DNA of 64,000 bases from Sphagnum compactum. Lineage: Eukaryota > Bryophyta > Sphagnopsida > Sphagnales. The stretch spans positions 19,034,001 to 19,098,000 of the forward strand of contig OZ234498.1 of NCBI GenBank assembly GCA_965153455.1, in the 5' to 3' direction. Below the pieces are notes generated by a model. It worked only from the letters and a program-made list of their open reading frames with translations, searched no databases and was not told the DNA's origin. Shown piece by piece: positions 44,670-63,642 of this stretch. A program made the position numbers and the translations under genes. Every line of letters begins with the position of its first letter. The stretch's first letter is position 1.

Positions 44670-45958
44670 TGTCATGGTCAGGAAAAAGCCAATGACAATG
44701 ACTCTAAGCAGAGCTGTGGTGAGAAGAAGAAGAAGAAGAGTCTCAGCAGCAGCAGCAGCAGGAGGAGGGAGAAAGCTCTGAAGAGACTGACTACTGATGC
44801 CACCAAGGCCCCCCACTCCTGGTTGGCTCCACACCCACCACCAAAATCCCTGCCCTCACCATTTTGCTTAGAACCATTCTCAGGAAAAAGACAATGACAA
44901 TGCCTCTAAGTAGATGGGAAGTTTAGCACCTCTGAAGCCTGTGTCAGGGCTATGCTTTGCTAAGCAAAGCAAAACTCAAGACAAAGAAAATTTGGAGAGA
45001 GAGCAACCATGAGAAGAAGAGGATTTCGGGAAGGACCTGTTTAGAAAGATAAAAATGTGGGAAGGAAGCATATGAGAAGAAGACATTTATTTAAGAGTAG
45101 GCTGCACACACACACACACATGAACACTTTCTTGTTCGTTCAAATCCCATCCTTCCAAGTGCAAGAAGGTTGCACTTTGGCCCACTTGGATGGTACTGTA
45201 CTTTTACAATAGATGTCAATTTGCAGTTTGTGGGAGACACCTTGTCTTCCATGACCTCATTCATGTTCCTTGTAGTTTCTGATTCATTGTTTGTGTCTGT
45301 TTATCCAGGTTTTGCAAACTCATTCAGCCCTTAGTTGCCAGTAGCATCACAAATCTTGGCATCCATTATGGATACATTGTCCATTGTCCTGTGTCTTCTA
45401 TAACCTCACAAGCATGCAAATACAAAGCTTATTGCAGCTTGAATGAGGATTCTAATTACTTTTTTAATTAGATTTGTCTCCTGAGAGCTATCCAACATTG
45501 TGGCTGAGTCTTTCTATCACTTCCGGAAATCAAACAGAAACTCGCACCCCAGAAGCATAGCCCAGATACAGTTACAGTGACAAAAGACTGCACACCAGAT
45601 AAGCTCATACATGTTCATGTTGCATAGTTGGGGTGCAGTCATCAATTCTACATTCCCAGGTGATTAGATTCAAGAGGTATCAGATTTTATGTTTTTGATC
45701 CATGCCTCCAAGAGCAAGCAACACATAGAAAATCTGGCCAGACCACACACACAGGGCTCAAGAGTAAAAGCTCTTCCACACACAAAGGGATTTACAATCA
45801 CAATGATAAGAACCCCTTCTTCTAGATCGATACAACCTTGCCCAAGTTTGTAAGTCAGATTGAACATCAGTCATGCATGAATTACAGGTCCTGCACTGGC
45901 ATAGTGATAGCCCACTTAAGGTTTAGTCCTTCAAGCAATTGTAAGAGATGTGTGTTTT
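44670..45958. other. 3' flank of WW gene, end of block A copy 2
   Basis: Counterpart of 14206-15546. No gene is seen. It contains the palindrome at 44953-44971, a longer CA run near 45107-45120, and a small deletion near 45570 relative to copy 1. Confidence 0.5.
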
Positions 45959-46631
45959 CAGTCACAGTTCAAAAAGATGTGAGTGGTGAAATGCTCCAAG
46001 TGCTGATGAAGTGGAAGGTAGCCCTTGGATCCAATTATCTCTTTTGCTTCATTATGGTCATAGCATGTAATCACTTACCTCTGCCACATGCCATGCCAAC
46101 CCTCTCCAATGTTAATTAGCAGTAGATACTAGAAGCTATCCACATATTTCACCAACATCCACACCTCTACACCATTTGCTCTGTCATACTGACAGGACTA
46201 GTATGCCCAAAAACCAAAGCTTAAATAGCTGTAAAAAGCTGCAAATTTAATAGCCAATCCAAATTGCCTCCAATTTCGCCAACACAATAGTCTTACATTC
46301 CACCACATACAAGTGGTCTGATGAATGCTCCACACTGTATAAATTATCAGGAGAAAGGTATGGCTTCACAACTGTGTTATTGAAAACTACAGGAAGGCTG
46401 CTGCACCTGTAACAATCAGCAGGATCCTAATACAATCCAGCAATCAAGCCAAAGAAAGTCACATCATGACCACAATGTATCAAAAGAGGTGATGGCACAC
46501 AACGCTTGGTAGCCTATCTCTAACTACCAGAATTGAAAATCCCAGGCAAGTGTGCTAGTACAAGCTAAGCTCAGATGGAAATCCAGTTCTGTGCATTCTT
46601 GACACAAGTACAGACAACCTAGAGCAACCCA
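45959..46631. other. 3' flank of the PP2A gene
   Basis: Unique sequence between the end of block A and the PP2A stop codon. The part next to 46632 is expected to be the PP2A 3' untranslated region on the minus strand. No other gene is seen. Confidence 0.45.
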
Positions 46632-51628
<4,997 letters not shown>

Positions 51629-52020
51629 CGCTAACCTGCTCTGGATCTTTCCCCTCCGTCAAAATGCCAGCCGCTTTCTTCCCCCCCTTCTCTCGTCTCG
51701 TCTCGTCTCGTCGCACTTCGAGTAAGTTACCTCGTCTGTCTATTGGGCTCTTTTTCTCCTTTGATCTCCGGCAACGTGAGTAGATCGGAAGTGACGATGA
51801 TCTGAAGAGCGCGTGCGGCAGGCGATGGCGGACGCGCAGGGCCAGACCGACAGCAACGCAGAATACCCTCAGGAGAGAAAAACACCGAAACACGAAACGA
51901 TGAAAGGAATTCGAGGCGGTGACAAACATCAAGGCCGGTCCGCATCTCAGCCGTCCGATAGGGCACCTGGACGGCCCAGATTCAAGATACGCTCAAGCCT
52001 GCTTTCTTTCAAGGTATGTA
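51629..52020 (-). promoter_or_regulatory. PP2A 5' leader and promoter region
   Basis: The sequence just upstream of the PP2A start is markedly less AT-rich than its surroundings and carries a pentamer microsatellite (TCTCG repeats on the plus strand, about 51692-51712) within the likely leader. GC content falls sharply beyond about 52020. No TATA box or start site is assigned. Confidence 0.4.
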
Positions 52021-52670
52021 TGCCAAAAGTACCTTGGCAACTTCGACACTATATTATATTATTTTGTAGAAATGTTGAAATTTTTCAACTTTTTATTTTT
52101 TCTAAAAAGAACAAAATTTTGTGAAGGAAAATCAGAATATTTTGGAATATATAAGAATATTTTATCTTTTGAGATGGAATTTTCAAAATTAATTTGATAC
52201 ACATTTGTTGAAAGTGCCCTTGCGCTTCGATATATCATTTACCTCCCAAACAAAACACCAAAAAAAGGGGGAAATTTTTATAGTTGGGCGGGTATAAAAA
52301 ATGAAGTGAGAACTAGCCAGAAATTCAAGCCTATTCTCACTATGAAAATCGCCCAATATCATTTACAATGATGTTCCAAATGATATTCAACCCACATGGT
52401 CTCACATGGGTGAAATCCAACTCTTAAGACCCTATCTCTTTATTTAAATCTCAAAAACAATACCTTGACAAGGTATTTAAATAGATTAGGGTACAATTAT
52501 TATCTAGGTATCTTAGGTTTCATTAAAAAAAATTATAGGGTTTCAAGTTTCAAGTGGCACCTTAATAGGTATTGAGAGTTGAAAGATGTAGTTTTTTTCT
52601 TCACTTTCTAGAACCAACATAAAAAAGCTTGGGCCTCACTTTTGTTAATCAATTTGTTTTGTGTGTTAAA

Positions 52671-52736
52671 GGTATATGAATTTGTAAGTTGATTTTCCTT
52701 TTTGGTATATGAATTTGTAAGTTGATTTTCCTTTTT
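52671..52736. repeat. 33-bp tandem duplication
   Basis: GGTATATGAATTTGTAAGTT followed by GATTTTCCTTTTT occurs at 52671 and again at 52704 without a difference seen. Confidence 0.92.
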
Positions 52737-52744
52737 GGCTTGTT

Positions 52745-53060
52745 CAACTCCTTTTGTGTTGTTGTGTAGGTCTTTTTGTGTTGTTATTTGCTTCTCTTAT
52801 GTTGTTGTTTAAGTCCTTTTACATTGTTGTTCAAGTTCTCTTGCATTGATGTTTGCTCTTGTTTCCTTGTTGTTAAAGTTTTCGTGTGTTGTTATGTAGT
52901 TTTTTTTTGTATTATTCCTAAATCTTCTTGCATTACTTTTGTATCTTCTTGCATTATTATTTGATTCCTCTTATTATTGTTTCGTTTTTTTCTTACTATT
53001 GTTCAAGTCCTTTTATTATTATTTGACTCTTCTTTTAATATTGTTTGGGTTTTCTTGTTC
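52745..53060. repeat. Imperfect GTTGTT/AAGTCCTTTT quasi-repeat tract
   Basis: Short motifs such as GTGTTGTTGTGTAGG, TTGTTGTTTAAGTCC and TTGTTGTTCAAG recur with irregular spacing of about 25-40 bp. This is a degenerate satellite-like tract with no coding signal. Confidence 0.6.
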
Positions 53061-56000
53061 ATGTTCAACTAAAATTACAATAGTTAAAATAATTTGAATG
53101 AGTTGAAGTCGTGAACATATGAAATTATGGAAGGAAAAAAAATATACCATTTTTTGATAATTTTTGTAATTAAAGAAATGAAATTATTTTGCTAAAAATA
53201 ATTGAACTTTTGATAATCAACTTGTGAGAATTGTTTTTGAGAATTGATTAGTCATAAATTGTTGAGAACTAACATTTATAAAATTGATTGAATTGTTTTT
53301 TTCAAAAGACTAATATCTTAGTTTTTTCTCTTTTATGAAGATTTTTTGTTCAATAATCAATTTGGTTCTTATTATGATATGTGAGAATCAAAATTAGTGA
53401 CGCTCACCCAAAAATAAACAAATTAAACATTAAAAAAACACCAATTAAAGATATAAAAAATTCCCACCATTGAAATATAATGCAAATATTTTTCATGACT
53501 TGAATATTGTTAGGTGTAGATTAAGTTGAAGTCAATGGCACTACCAAAATTAAGGCCCATTGGATGTGAGAATTGAACATAAACATGTTTTTAGTAATCT
53601 TGTTAATCGTCCCTTATCAACAAACAAAATCAAAATTTTCAACAAATGACATCATAATGTGAGTCATCTAAAAGACTAAAAAATGAAAGATCCTTGTTAA
53701 AAACAAAACATACCTCCCAAAATAAATATATATTTCCCTACAAAAAAAGAGCCTTTTATTGAAAATAGAAGGCCTTAACATTTCTTGAAGATCAAACATG
53801 TGAATGTGCCTTCCAAATACATTAGTAAATTTTCAACAAATATTTTTGGAAACAATTCATGTGCATAAAGGATTTTTTATTTTAGTTTTTGGACAAATAG
53901 ATAGAATCCATTACGAAAAAAGAGGAACACAAATATTAGACCAAGACCAAGAGAAACCCAACCCCACTCACAACACAACCAAAAACGTTATTCAAGAAAG
54001 TTCCATTTCTTAGGCAATTGATAAGTCCATCTAACTTTTTGGTCACCCTACCAAAGATGGCACGGTGCAAGCACCACCGTCTATCAAATTCAATCAACAA
54101 GCTTTGTTCTATGTCAAAATATTTCTTGATTTTCACAAACATGCATTGCCAAGCAAGTCTATTGTAATCAATGAAACTTTTGCACATAAACTTCCCAAGT
54201 TGCTCATCATACTACCTAGTGTGGCTTATGTCATTGGCCCAAGCGTGAACCCATTATGAAATAGGGAAAATCAACATGTGAACATTGTTTTGCAATGTAT
54301 GTATCAATTTTTTAAACAACCAAATATGAAAGGAAATCATGCTTGAATTGAATGATAAGCCTTCAAGTGTTACCACATTTTCAACTGATTTTTCCTTCCA
54401 AAACCTAGTTTTTTGGAATTCATTTGAAACTTTTGGTAGCATAAATCTTTTTTAAATCAATATCTCCCACATTTTGAATCCAAATCTTACCAAATAAATT
54501 CCATTCAATCATGTTCATCAAGATTTTTCCAAAAACACCAAAGGCACATTCCAATTCCTCCAAAACTTTTAGCTAGGATTTAGTTTAATTTTCAATGAAG
54601 AAATCATTCAATATTCAAAAACTTTTACACCGCAAGTCCAAACACCATGAAACCAAGCCTATGCACCCCTCCTTGAAAGAGCTTTCCAAAGAGATCAAGA
54701 ATTTGATTTGAAGCATCCCAGTTTGGTGAATATTATAAGTACAAGCAAAACAAAAATGAACAAACTACCTTCCTTCATAAATAGATTTTTTTATTAAATG
54801 CCAAATAATTCCTTTCTAATTACATGTGCCACATAATGACCTTTCATAAGAGAATCCATGCAAGGTAAAATGGCCTAATCATTTATTGTTCACATTGAAG
54901 AAACAATGTTCCATGTTCAATTGTTGTCTTGTTGACAAATCTTACATCTCGTCTTGTTGACAAACCTTGTGACTTTGAATCAATGGATGAAGGTCGTCAT
55001 GTAATCCCTTGCAACTTTGGTTTTATTACATTCCCGAAGCAATGGATAACCATTTCCAAAACCCCTTTCACGCACAAGGAGCACTTTACATCAATCTCAT
55101 CACTACTTCAACTCATCAAAGGTTCAACACCATGGTTCTATGTAAGATTGTCCATATAAAACGTGTTTCCTTCGTGTTGTAGTTCTTGAACCACACATCA
55201 TTCCATTTGGGGTAAAAGATTTATGGGAACAACAACATTTTGTTTTCACGTATGGGTTTGTTAAGCATCCATCTGTTTTATTAGATGTGACACCAAATAT
55301 TACATCATTTCACCTCTTGACACCGACCCCAAATTCTTTAAATCAAATTTTAATTTTGTCAAGGATCCATAAAAAAATAAAAATGGGCCTTACCAAGCCT
55401 TCACCTCAACAACTATCACTTACCTACTACAACCTATGAGCTCCTTTGTTTTTAAATTGTGTTGAAAGGATTTCATGGATTGATAACTAACTTTGAAAAA
55501 TGCCATCTCCTAAGGAATTGAAAGTTTAGGGGTGTTTTTTGCACCTAGGTAGGTTCATTCCTAAGTGCAAAAGATCACCATAGAAAGTTTGTAATTTTTT
55601 TTATAATAAATGTTAATCCATTTCTCCCCTTATATTTGGAGATTTAAAAATTCCATAGCTCATTGACCCAAAAGGCAAATAAATTGTTAATGATCCTTCC
55701 CCAAAAGAATTTTTTTCCTCATCCAATTCAAATTTGTCTTATATCACCTCCCATGGGACAAGTTCATGTCTATCATTGTCCGAAGGTTGTCAATATGCTT
55801 AAGGCTCTTCTTGTGCAACTCATGTGCCCTAAGGATGAACATTATGAAGTTTCCCCCTTTGGATTTCATTAATCACCACTGCAAGAAAACATGGTTTGTT
55901 TTGTTGAAATTTTTTATCAAAAAGATCAAATTGTGGCATTTGTGAATTTGACTAGTTAACCATGTTGGAGAAATCAATTTTGACATATCCAAATTGACTA

Positions 56001-59000
56001 TTAGTCAAATCAAGACCTTTTTTATTTATTTTTTGGGGTCACTTTTTTTTTAACTAATGGTTTATTAGTGGTCATATTGACTAATCAACTATCATTTTAT
56101 CAAAATGGGCCAAAGCATGGTAAATTAGACTAAAAAGTACGTCCATCTAAAATCCATTTAAAAAATATGGTAGTTTTTTACAAAAACACAAGAAAATAGA
56201 TTGGAAAGTTTTTTATTTTCATTTTGAAAAACTTTATGCCTCCATTAGGTTTATAATAAGTTGAGTATAAAATTTAAAAAACCTTAGTATAACAAAAGTA
56301 GGTAACAAGTAGGTTTGAAATTGACTAATAAATTTTTTTTCAAACCTACTTTAACCTTACAAGATAAATATATTTTTATTAAAATGTGAAAAAGATGAAA
56401 ATCCACATGTACATTTTAGGGCCCCATTAATTCAAAAAAAAATTTATGTAATATTTCATCTACTTACAACCTATTTAAAGGCTATAAAGTAAATTGTGAA
56501 TTTTGCTTAAATTCCTATGAACATATTTAAACCTACTTAAACATGTGGCCTTTAGTTAAAGTTTTACAAAGTTGAAGAAAATTTTCATATTAATCGTTGA
56601 ACTAAATAATATTTTAAAGTTCAATATATTAAAGCATACTTGATAGCCACTTTTCATTTATGCTACAAGGTACATTTGCGGTTCAATTTACAATGCTTAG
56701 ACCCAAATAAACAACAATTTGACTTAATATGTAAGTACAAACTAGGTAAGTAGGTATTAGGTAGGTCTACTAAGCCTAGTCTTAGGCACCTAAACTAATT
56801 AAGAACTTAACCTAGGCTAGAAATTAATTAGGCTACGTAGTTTTAAACTAGTTAACCAACCTAGTTAAATTTATTGCAAGGGTGAAAATTCAAACCTTTC
56901 ATTTCAATTTGAAGGGTCAAGTCTTCAACCATTCCACCATATCTTCAACAAACAATAAATTATGTCATTTTATTATTATGAACAATTTTTTTAACTTACC
57001 TTGGAAGCCTAACGTAATTACCCCATGTTCCTTAGTTTAACCTACCTACCTTTTTACCTACCTCGTTTAGAAAACTACTTAGTTAATTAACCTTTAACCT
57101 ATTATCTTGGAAACCACCTATCACCTACATATTGTTAGGGAATAAAATTATGGGACTTGAAAAATGTTTGTAGTAAGATGGCAAGGTAGCAAGCAAGACA
57201 ACCTAGGAAGACAAATCAAGATGTAAATATCAAAATGACAACATAATGTTTTAAAAGTTGACATGTCAACATGGCAAACTTATTGTTATGCAAATGTCCA
57301 ACTTGTCGATATGGCAAAGAAGTAAAATCTAACAAGTCGACATGTTGGGCAAGTAGACAATTGTAATTGTTTATAACCTAGTATAAAGTACATTTTGATT
57401 TAATAGAAAAGATTTTTTGTGTGATCATTTTTGAAATTATTTGGGGAATTTTGGGTGCTTGTACTCTAGGAGGTGCAAATAGTTCACAATTTCATAATTG
57501 AAAGTCCACAAATGTGTGCTCAAATTGAGAGCGTGACTGAAAAAAAAAGTATCTACAAGAAACTAAAATTAGAGTACGAAGTGTAAGGTATTATTGTCCA
57601 AGACAAAGAAAAACCGAAGATTCAATGCCCAACCAAACACCATACTTGACAAAACATTAACTCAACATACCTTAATATTACCACAAAAGTTCAATAATAA
57701 AAAGGGTAATTATTGTTATCCAACCAATAGAACAGTCGCTCTATCATACTTTCACAACAACTAAATTTGTTTTTTAATCATGATTTGTGCAATAACAAAA
57801 GGAAAATTTAAAAAATGGAACAAATTATGTCCAAGAAGAGTTGGGAATGTTGAGTGTAAGCTATCTTAAAAGGATAATAGAGGAGATGTTGCCATCTAGG
57901 ATGGTAATTATGGGCACTTCCACTTTTGATGTCAAGATGGAAAGACCCCTTGAGGACTAACAGATAAATATCACCTATTGGTATCGCTCGTGGTGAAGAA
58001 ATGTTAGGTTTAAAGCGGGAAGTTCTAATGAAGAAATTTTTTGGAAATAACATCTTTCAAGTTGGAAAACAAACATAAAAAACAACTAGGGAAGGGCAAG
58101 ATGGATTCTACCTTCAAGAGGACTTATTAATTGGCTACTCTCAAGGGTAGGTGGCACAAATGGTAGCAAAACAAAAACAGACCGAGGCTTTAAGATGAAG
58201 ATACAGTACATGCACAAGGAGGTAATCATGGAGGGTTACAAGGTGAATTCCAAAGGTTAGCCCATAATTTACACTTCACGATATCACCTACTATAATGAC
58301 TACCGTGGGAATCCCGTCCGTAGCTACTTTTGAAATGGAGGCAATAAAATTAGATTCTAAATATGAGAGGAAGCAAGCCATGATGAGGCTTGAAAAACAT
58401 AGACAATAGTCTAAAAGTAAAAGTTTAAAAGTGGCAAAACTACCTTCCTTTGGATGATCAGATGCAGGTATAACCAATGCTATGTGGGGAGGTAGGGCAC
58501 TGAACAATACGATATCACTACCATGTCTTTCAATTATGGATGACAAAGGGGTGCCCAATTAGAAACATCAGATTAATGATTTTAGATAGGAATGAAAATG
58601 AGTTATATTTGAATGAAGAAGAAAAAAGATGGGAGGATGGTAGAATCACCCATTCCAGAAGATCAAATGAAGCAGCCCAAAAGGACACGAAGAGGTAACC
58701 GAAGGTCCAACATTCCAAGTATTGTGGGTTCATTTACCTTCCACCATTGGAGGTCCATGATGGGGGCCCCAAGTGTATGGAATGGGGCCAACCATGTACC
58801 ATATAATGCCAAGATTTTAGGTTCCATTTCACCAAGCTATTGCCCTATCATCAAAAACTAATCAAGAGGTAGCAACCATGGAGAAAACATATTACAGTAA
58901 AATTAAATTAGGCGACAAACTACCGGGGGTGTCACAACATTCCACCTCCCATGTATCTAGCTAAGGAGTTCCATTAGAACAACAATCTAGTAAACATTCA

Positions 59001-60679
59001 TTTACAAGGGGTAGGGAAGAAATCAACCGAAAGACTCCTCCAATGCTTCAACAAGTTTAGACAAGGGTAAAAACAAGAAGAAAAACCAACTTCCACTCCC
59101 ATTATTGCCTCTACAATGGGGAGGGATGCCACCTAACTAGAACCCCTACTTTCCATGGTACTTGGTCATGCCAATAATGACAATAATAGCTAAATTTTCA
59201 AATGGTGGTAAGAAGTTCTTGAATTATCTATAATACATTAAGAATTTCAACCTAAACGCACATGTACATGTGTTCAAACAAGCAATAAAAGTTAATGGTG
59301 TCACTTAGGAGGGCAAAAATATTGTTAACTTCCAACGGATGTTGTGAAACATGGTTTCAACTTGGAGGGACAATTTTTTGAATAGCCATCCATAATGTAC
59401 CTTCAACGTAAGCATTCTGTAGACCCTATCCATCAAGTGTAAAAAAGGAAACAATAATTCAATGTGAATAATTTTTAATTGATATTTTACATTGAAACAT
59501 AATTAATAAGAGCATAGTTTAAAGAAATGACCACTATATTAAATGGTTATAAAAAATTTTAATTTGAAAATCACCCCCTATATTATCCATTCAAAAGTGA
59601 AAGAATACTAAAACAATTGGTTTTTTTTTAATCTTTTTTTTCTTCATCCAATTTTTTTATTTTACTTTGTGTCAAATTTTCACCATACATGATCAATTTG
59701 ATTATATATATAGGTGCAATACTCACAAGGGTTTTAACAAACATATTACATAATTAAAGAAAACATGTTTGTATCTTGTTGATATTTGAATAAACCCTTC
59801 TCATGAAATTCACATAAAAATCAACCATTTAAAATAGAAATTCTACAATGAAACAAAACATGTGCACAATTGTTTTTAAATAAAACATTTGTACATCATG
59901 ATTAGATGTTTCTAATTATCAATTTGTAATTCTTGTCAATTATTTTACCTTTCACTAGTTTAAAGTTGGAAAAATAAGCCAAATTCCAAAGGAAAAAAAA
60001 AAATGTACAAATTAAAAAATATATATGATATCTTCATAGGGTTATCTCAATAACAAATGATAGATTGAATTTCACATTTTATTGAAAATAGACATTGTTT
60101 TGCAATAATACGAACACAACAGTATTTAAAAAAATATTGAATGCAATAATTCCAAACACCTTATTCAAGCACTAAAAAGGAAAGGATTGTTTATTTCATA
60201 TCATAAATGTAAAGAATTCCATGCTTAAAACCTTGTGTGGTTTAAATTCAATGTATAATACAATAAATAATAAGGCAAGGATCATAAATAAATGTTTATA
60301 ATTCAAAATTGAAAACGAAGCCAAAAAATAATGCAAGGAATTCAAACTTTAAAGAACATGTTTTAAACATTTTGAACAACCTTCAAAGTTGAAGGATCAC
60401 AATGTAATATGTCATTAGAATCCACATTTCACAATTATGAATTTTGAAACCAAGTTGATTAAAAGGTTGGAAATTTGACACATCATATTTTTCCTTTATA
60501 ATTATCAACATCAAGGACATGAATTGTTTTCTTACCCAGAATATGTCATTTTTCACGCATGCCCATTGATGAAATTGTACAAATGGTAGGGCTTTAAGGA
60601 TCTTTGGGCTAATGATTATCCTTTTAAAGCCGAAGCACATACCCCTTTCCAAACATAGGCATAGGAACAAAAATAGGGC

Positions 60680-61870
60680 CCAATTGTGGAAAAGAAAGAG
60701 GAGGCCTTTATCAACATGGTGTCGAATATTATTAGTAAGAATAAGACCCCTAAGGAAATTGCTTTTAAGGAAAGGGAACCCTTAGAGGACAAAGGTCCCC
60801 ATGGGTGGGTAAAAGAGGAAATTCGAAAAATTAATAGTCGAGATGGTACAACAACTACAAAAGGAAAAAAAAACCTATGGAATTAAATAACCATTTTGAA
60901 TCACATTGCTCTACATAGTGAGTTAGTTTATTGTCTACTATAGACCATCCAGAGGTAATTCTTAACACTAGTTCACCAAAAATAAAGGAAGTAAATGCTA
61001 ACCCATGCAAACAAATCATGGACATCAAAATCAATGTGACCTTGGGCAAATGTATGGTTAACATTATATTTGAATACCTACATTTCTAACTAATTCAATT
61101 CCAAATCAAAATTGAAAAAGGAATTAAATGGCCAAGAAACCTTAGTGGTGGCAATGGCAATATATAATTGAGTGGCAATAAAAATGAGTGTCCATGTTGG
61201 CTAAAGATGTGTAGTTGGATGGTGGCTTGGGAATTAATGTGATTACAAAAGGATTGCAACATAAGTTGGAATTACCCCAACCCAAAAATAGCCTTTTACT
61301 TGAGGATGGTTAATTTTTCCATAAATAAACCATTGGGTTTCATATTAGCCTAAAACCACAAATTCAGTTTGAACATACCTTAACTATAATGGAAGTGGAT
61401 GAAACACCCGCTAAGGAAAGGGTACAAGGGCTAAGAATTGTTGAATAGACATTACCCCAAGAAGTGCAAATTAGAAAAAATTAACATGGGGACCACAAAG
61501 GACCCCAAATACATAAAAAATAATGTAGATTTTAAGGAGGTAATGCAAGTAATTGAAAAATTGTTGAAGGAATTCTGAGATGTTTTTGTTTAGAATTACA
61601 TTGAATTTTGGAAAATAACCCCCTACATTGTTGAACATAAAATTGAATTGGATACTATAATACCCCTTCTTCACTAATTTTTTTTAAAAATGAACCCCAA
61701 TTATTTTTTGTGGTCAAATTAGACTTGGACGAATTCTTGACTATTAATTGAGTTCATTGAACAAGTGGAATGGGCAATTTGGTCGTCACTCATAATGGTA
61801 CTGCCCAAGTCAAATAGCAAATTAAATATTTGCATTGATTTTTCACTACTAGAATTCACGATTCATTTGA
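60680..61870 (+). mobile_element. Decayed Ty3/gypsy pol relic (protease to reverse transcriptase N-terminus)
   Basis: Plus strand, several frames. A protease-like block (VDGGLGINV, then LELPQPKNSLLL) lies near 61215-61310. The typical spacer before reverse transcriptase follows (LLKEF, then EHKIELDT with PP-like context) at about 61555-61660. An RT N-terminal block (VEWA, then LPKSNSKLNICIDF) lies near 61765-61850. These are in the order expected for gypsy pol. Multiple stops and frameshifts exist, the catalytic RT motif is not reached, and no LTR is identified. The frame at 60686-60886 may be a gag or pre-protease remnant; I cannot confirm it. Confidence 0.7.
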
Positions 61871-62113
61871 CTAGGAAAATTAGTTTTTAAAAAAACATTT
61901 TGAACAGCCAACGAAAATGTCATTTAGTCATTTTGGACACGTCCAACGTGAATAGGATCATTTTTTTGACTAGTTATAAAGTGGCATTTTTTATTAATCA
62001 TTTTGATCTGTGATTATTTGACAGCTAGTCAAATTGAACAGTTTCATTAATGTAAATCGAGTATTAAAATTTTATATTTTGTATATATACATGTTTATGT
62101 ATTTATACATATT

Positions 62114-62173
62114 TTGACCAATCAACACCATTTAAAAATCAAGGTCAATCAACAAAGTGTGTTGATTGGTCAA
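62114..62173. repeat. Perfect 15-bp inverted repeat, 30-base loop
   Basis: TTGACCAATCAACAC at 62114-62128 is the exact reverse complement of GTGTTGATTGGTCAA at 62159-62173. It lies in the TTGAC-rich region and may be part of a small foldback element. Confidence 0.85.
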
Positions 62174-63642
62174 CAAACAATCAACACTTGAAATGTTTGA
62201 ATCAAGATTCGAACCTTGGTCTACTAAGTGGCACACCAACAACTTTGCCACCCAACTACCACTTTCAAATTACTACATATGAACCCAAATATTAAACTTA
62301 TTTGACATTGTATAAATTAATGCTAAAAATCATCAACTTTGAAATGTGACTTCTTTTTCATATTTTGTTCAAATGAAACAAATGAAATTTCAAATTTTAG
62401 ATTTTTCATAAATCTACACATTTGTAATAAATGGAAACCCATAATTTGAAATCATTTTTATATTTATTTTTTATGTTATGCTTAATAACAATTCAAACAC
62501 AAAATTTTGTCCCATATTTTGGACATGTAACTATGTATATGTATATATGTACATTTTATAATAAAAGTTGGACTAAATTTTTTAATAGAAAATAAATAAT
62601 GATTAATAACATTTATGACCTAATTTTTTCATAGTTCATTCATTTTATATTATTTATTTGTAGAATACATATAAATTTCTTCAATGGCATGTCATTAATA
62701 ATTACAAAGCTGACACCATGTTATATTTCGACATGTAGTATACGCATTGAACTATATATATAACAAGTTTAATTATAATAATTATAATAAAATTCATAAT
62801 GGCTACAAAAATTAAGTTTAATTATTTATTTTGATCAATTTTTCATACTTCAATACTATGTAAATTCAATTATAGAGAAATTGTGTGATTCAATATTTCA
62901 GTAATATAACATAATGCTTAAAAAGTACCAAAAAATTTACTTTCATTCAATACATTCAAATGTTTTTGTAATTTAATAGTTTCAACTTTTATTAGAATTT
63001 CAAAATACCTAAATATCTTTTGAAATATATAACTATTATAATAATAATATACTTGCAGAAAACTAATATAAATTTAAAAAATCAGTTCTTTATATTTAAT
63101 TAATTTCAAGAAAATATTATAACTAAATAATTTCATATTTTTACTTTACATAAGTAACGAATTTTTTTATAAATCGGTGTAACTTAGTCATTTAAAATAT
63201 TAAGGTAAGTAAATAATCATAAAAATAATTATAAGTACACAATTTCAAAGAACTAATATAACTAAATAATTACATAAATTTATTGTAAATTCTAGTACAA
63301 AACATTATGTTGATTAAATTATTTCAGAATTAACCAAATAATTACAATAAATTTTTGTGATTTAGTAACTACAAAAATTTATTATAAACTATTATAAAAT
63401 AATTTCAGAAAATTACTATAATTAAATAAAATTTGTAAACTTCTTAAAAACTATTGTAAGTAATACTTTGAAAATTTTCTGATTAATAAACTACCATGAT
63501 AATTATAATTAATCCAAATCATATGTTTTAGTATATCCCAAAACAAACAAAAATTATGAAACATACATTATTATCATGGTGTATATTTAACTTGCTCAAC
63601 ACAAGATTTAGGGCACCTAGTTAATATAAACAATGTTTATCT

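Larger units (their letters stand above)
33127..45958. repeat. Segmental duplication block A, copy 2
   Basis: Direct repeat of 1-15546, same order and orientation, lacking one 2.7-kb kinase unit. It ends with AGATGTGTGTTTT at 45958, about 670 bp beyond the 3' end of the convergent PP2A gene, which was not included in the duplication. Confidence 0.95.
52021..60679. other. AT-rich gene desert
   Basis: No gene can be supported. Sequence is strongly AT-rich. Noted inside: a 33-bp tandem duplication (52671-52736), TTGTTG/AAGTCC quasi-repeats (about 52745-53060), TTGAC/GTCAA-rich inverted motifs (55945-56100), and a possible zinc-knuckle remnant on the minus strand near 55060-55120. The short frames at 58613 and 60686 have no recognisable family; the second may belong to the downstream gypsy relic. 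Confidence 0.5.

Noticed and set aside
52745-53060. CRISPR-like direct repeats
   Set aside because: Irregular spacing, degenerate repeats and a eukaryotic context; no spacer structure.
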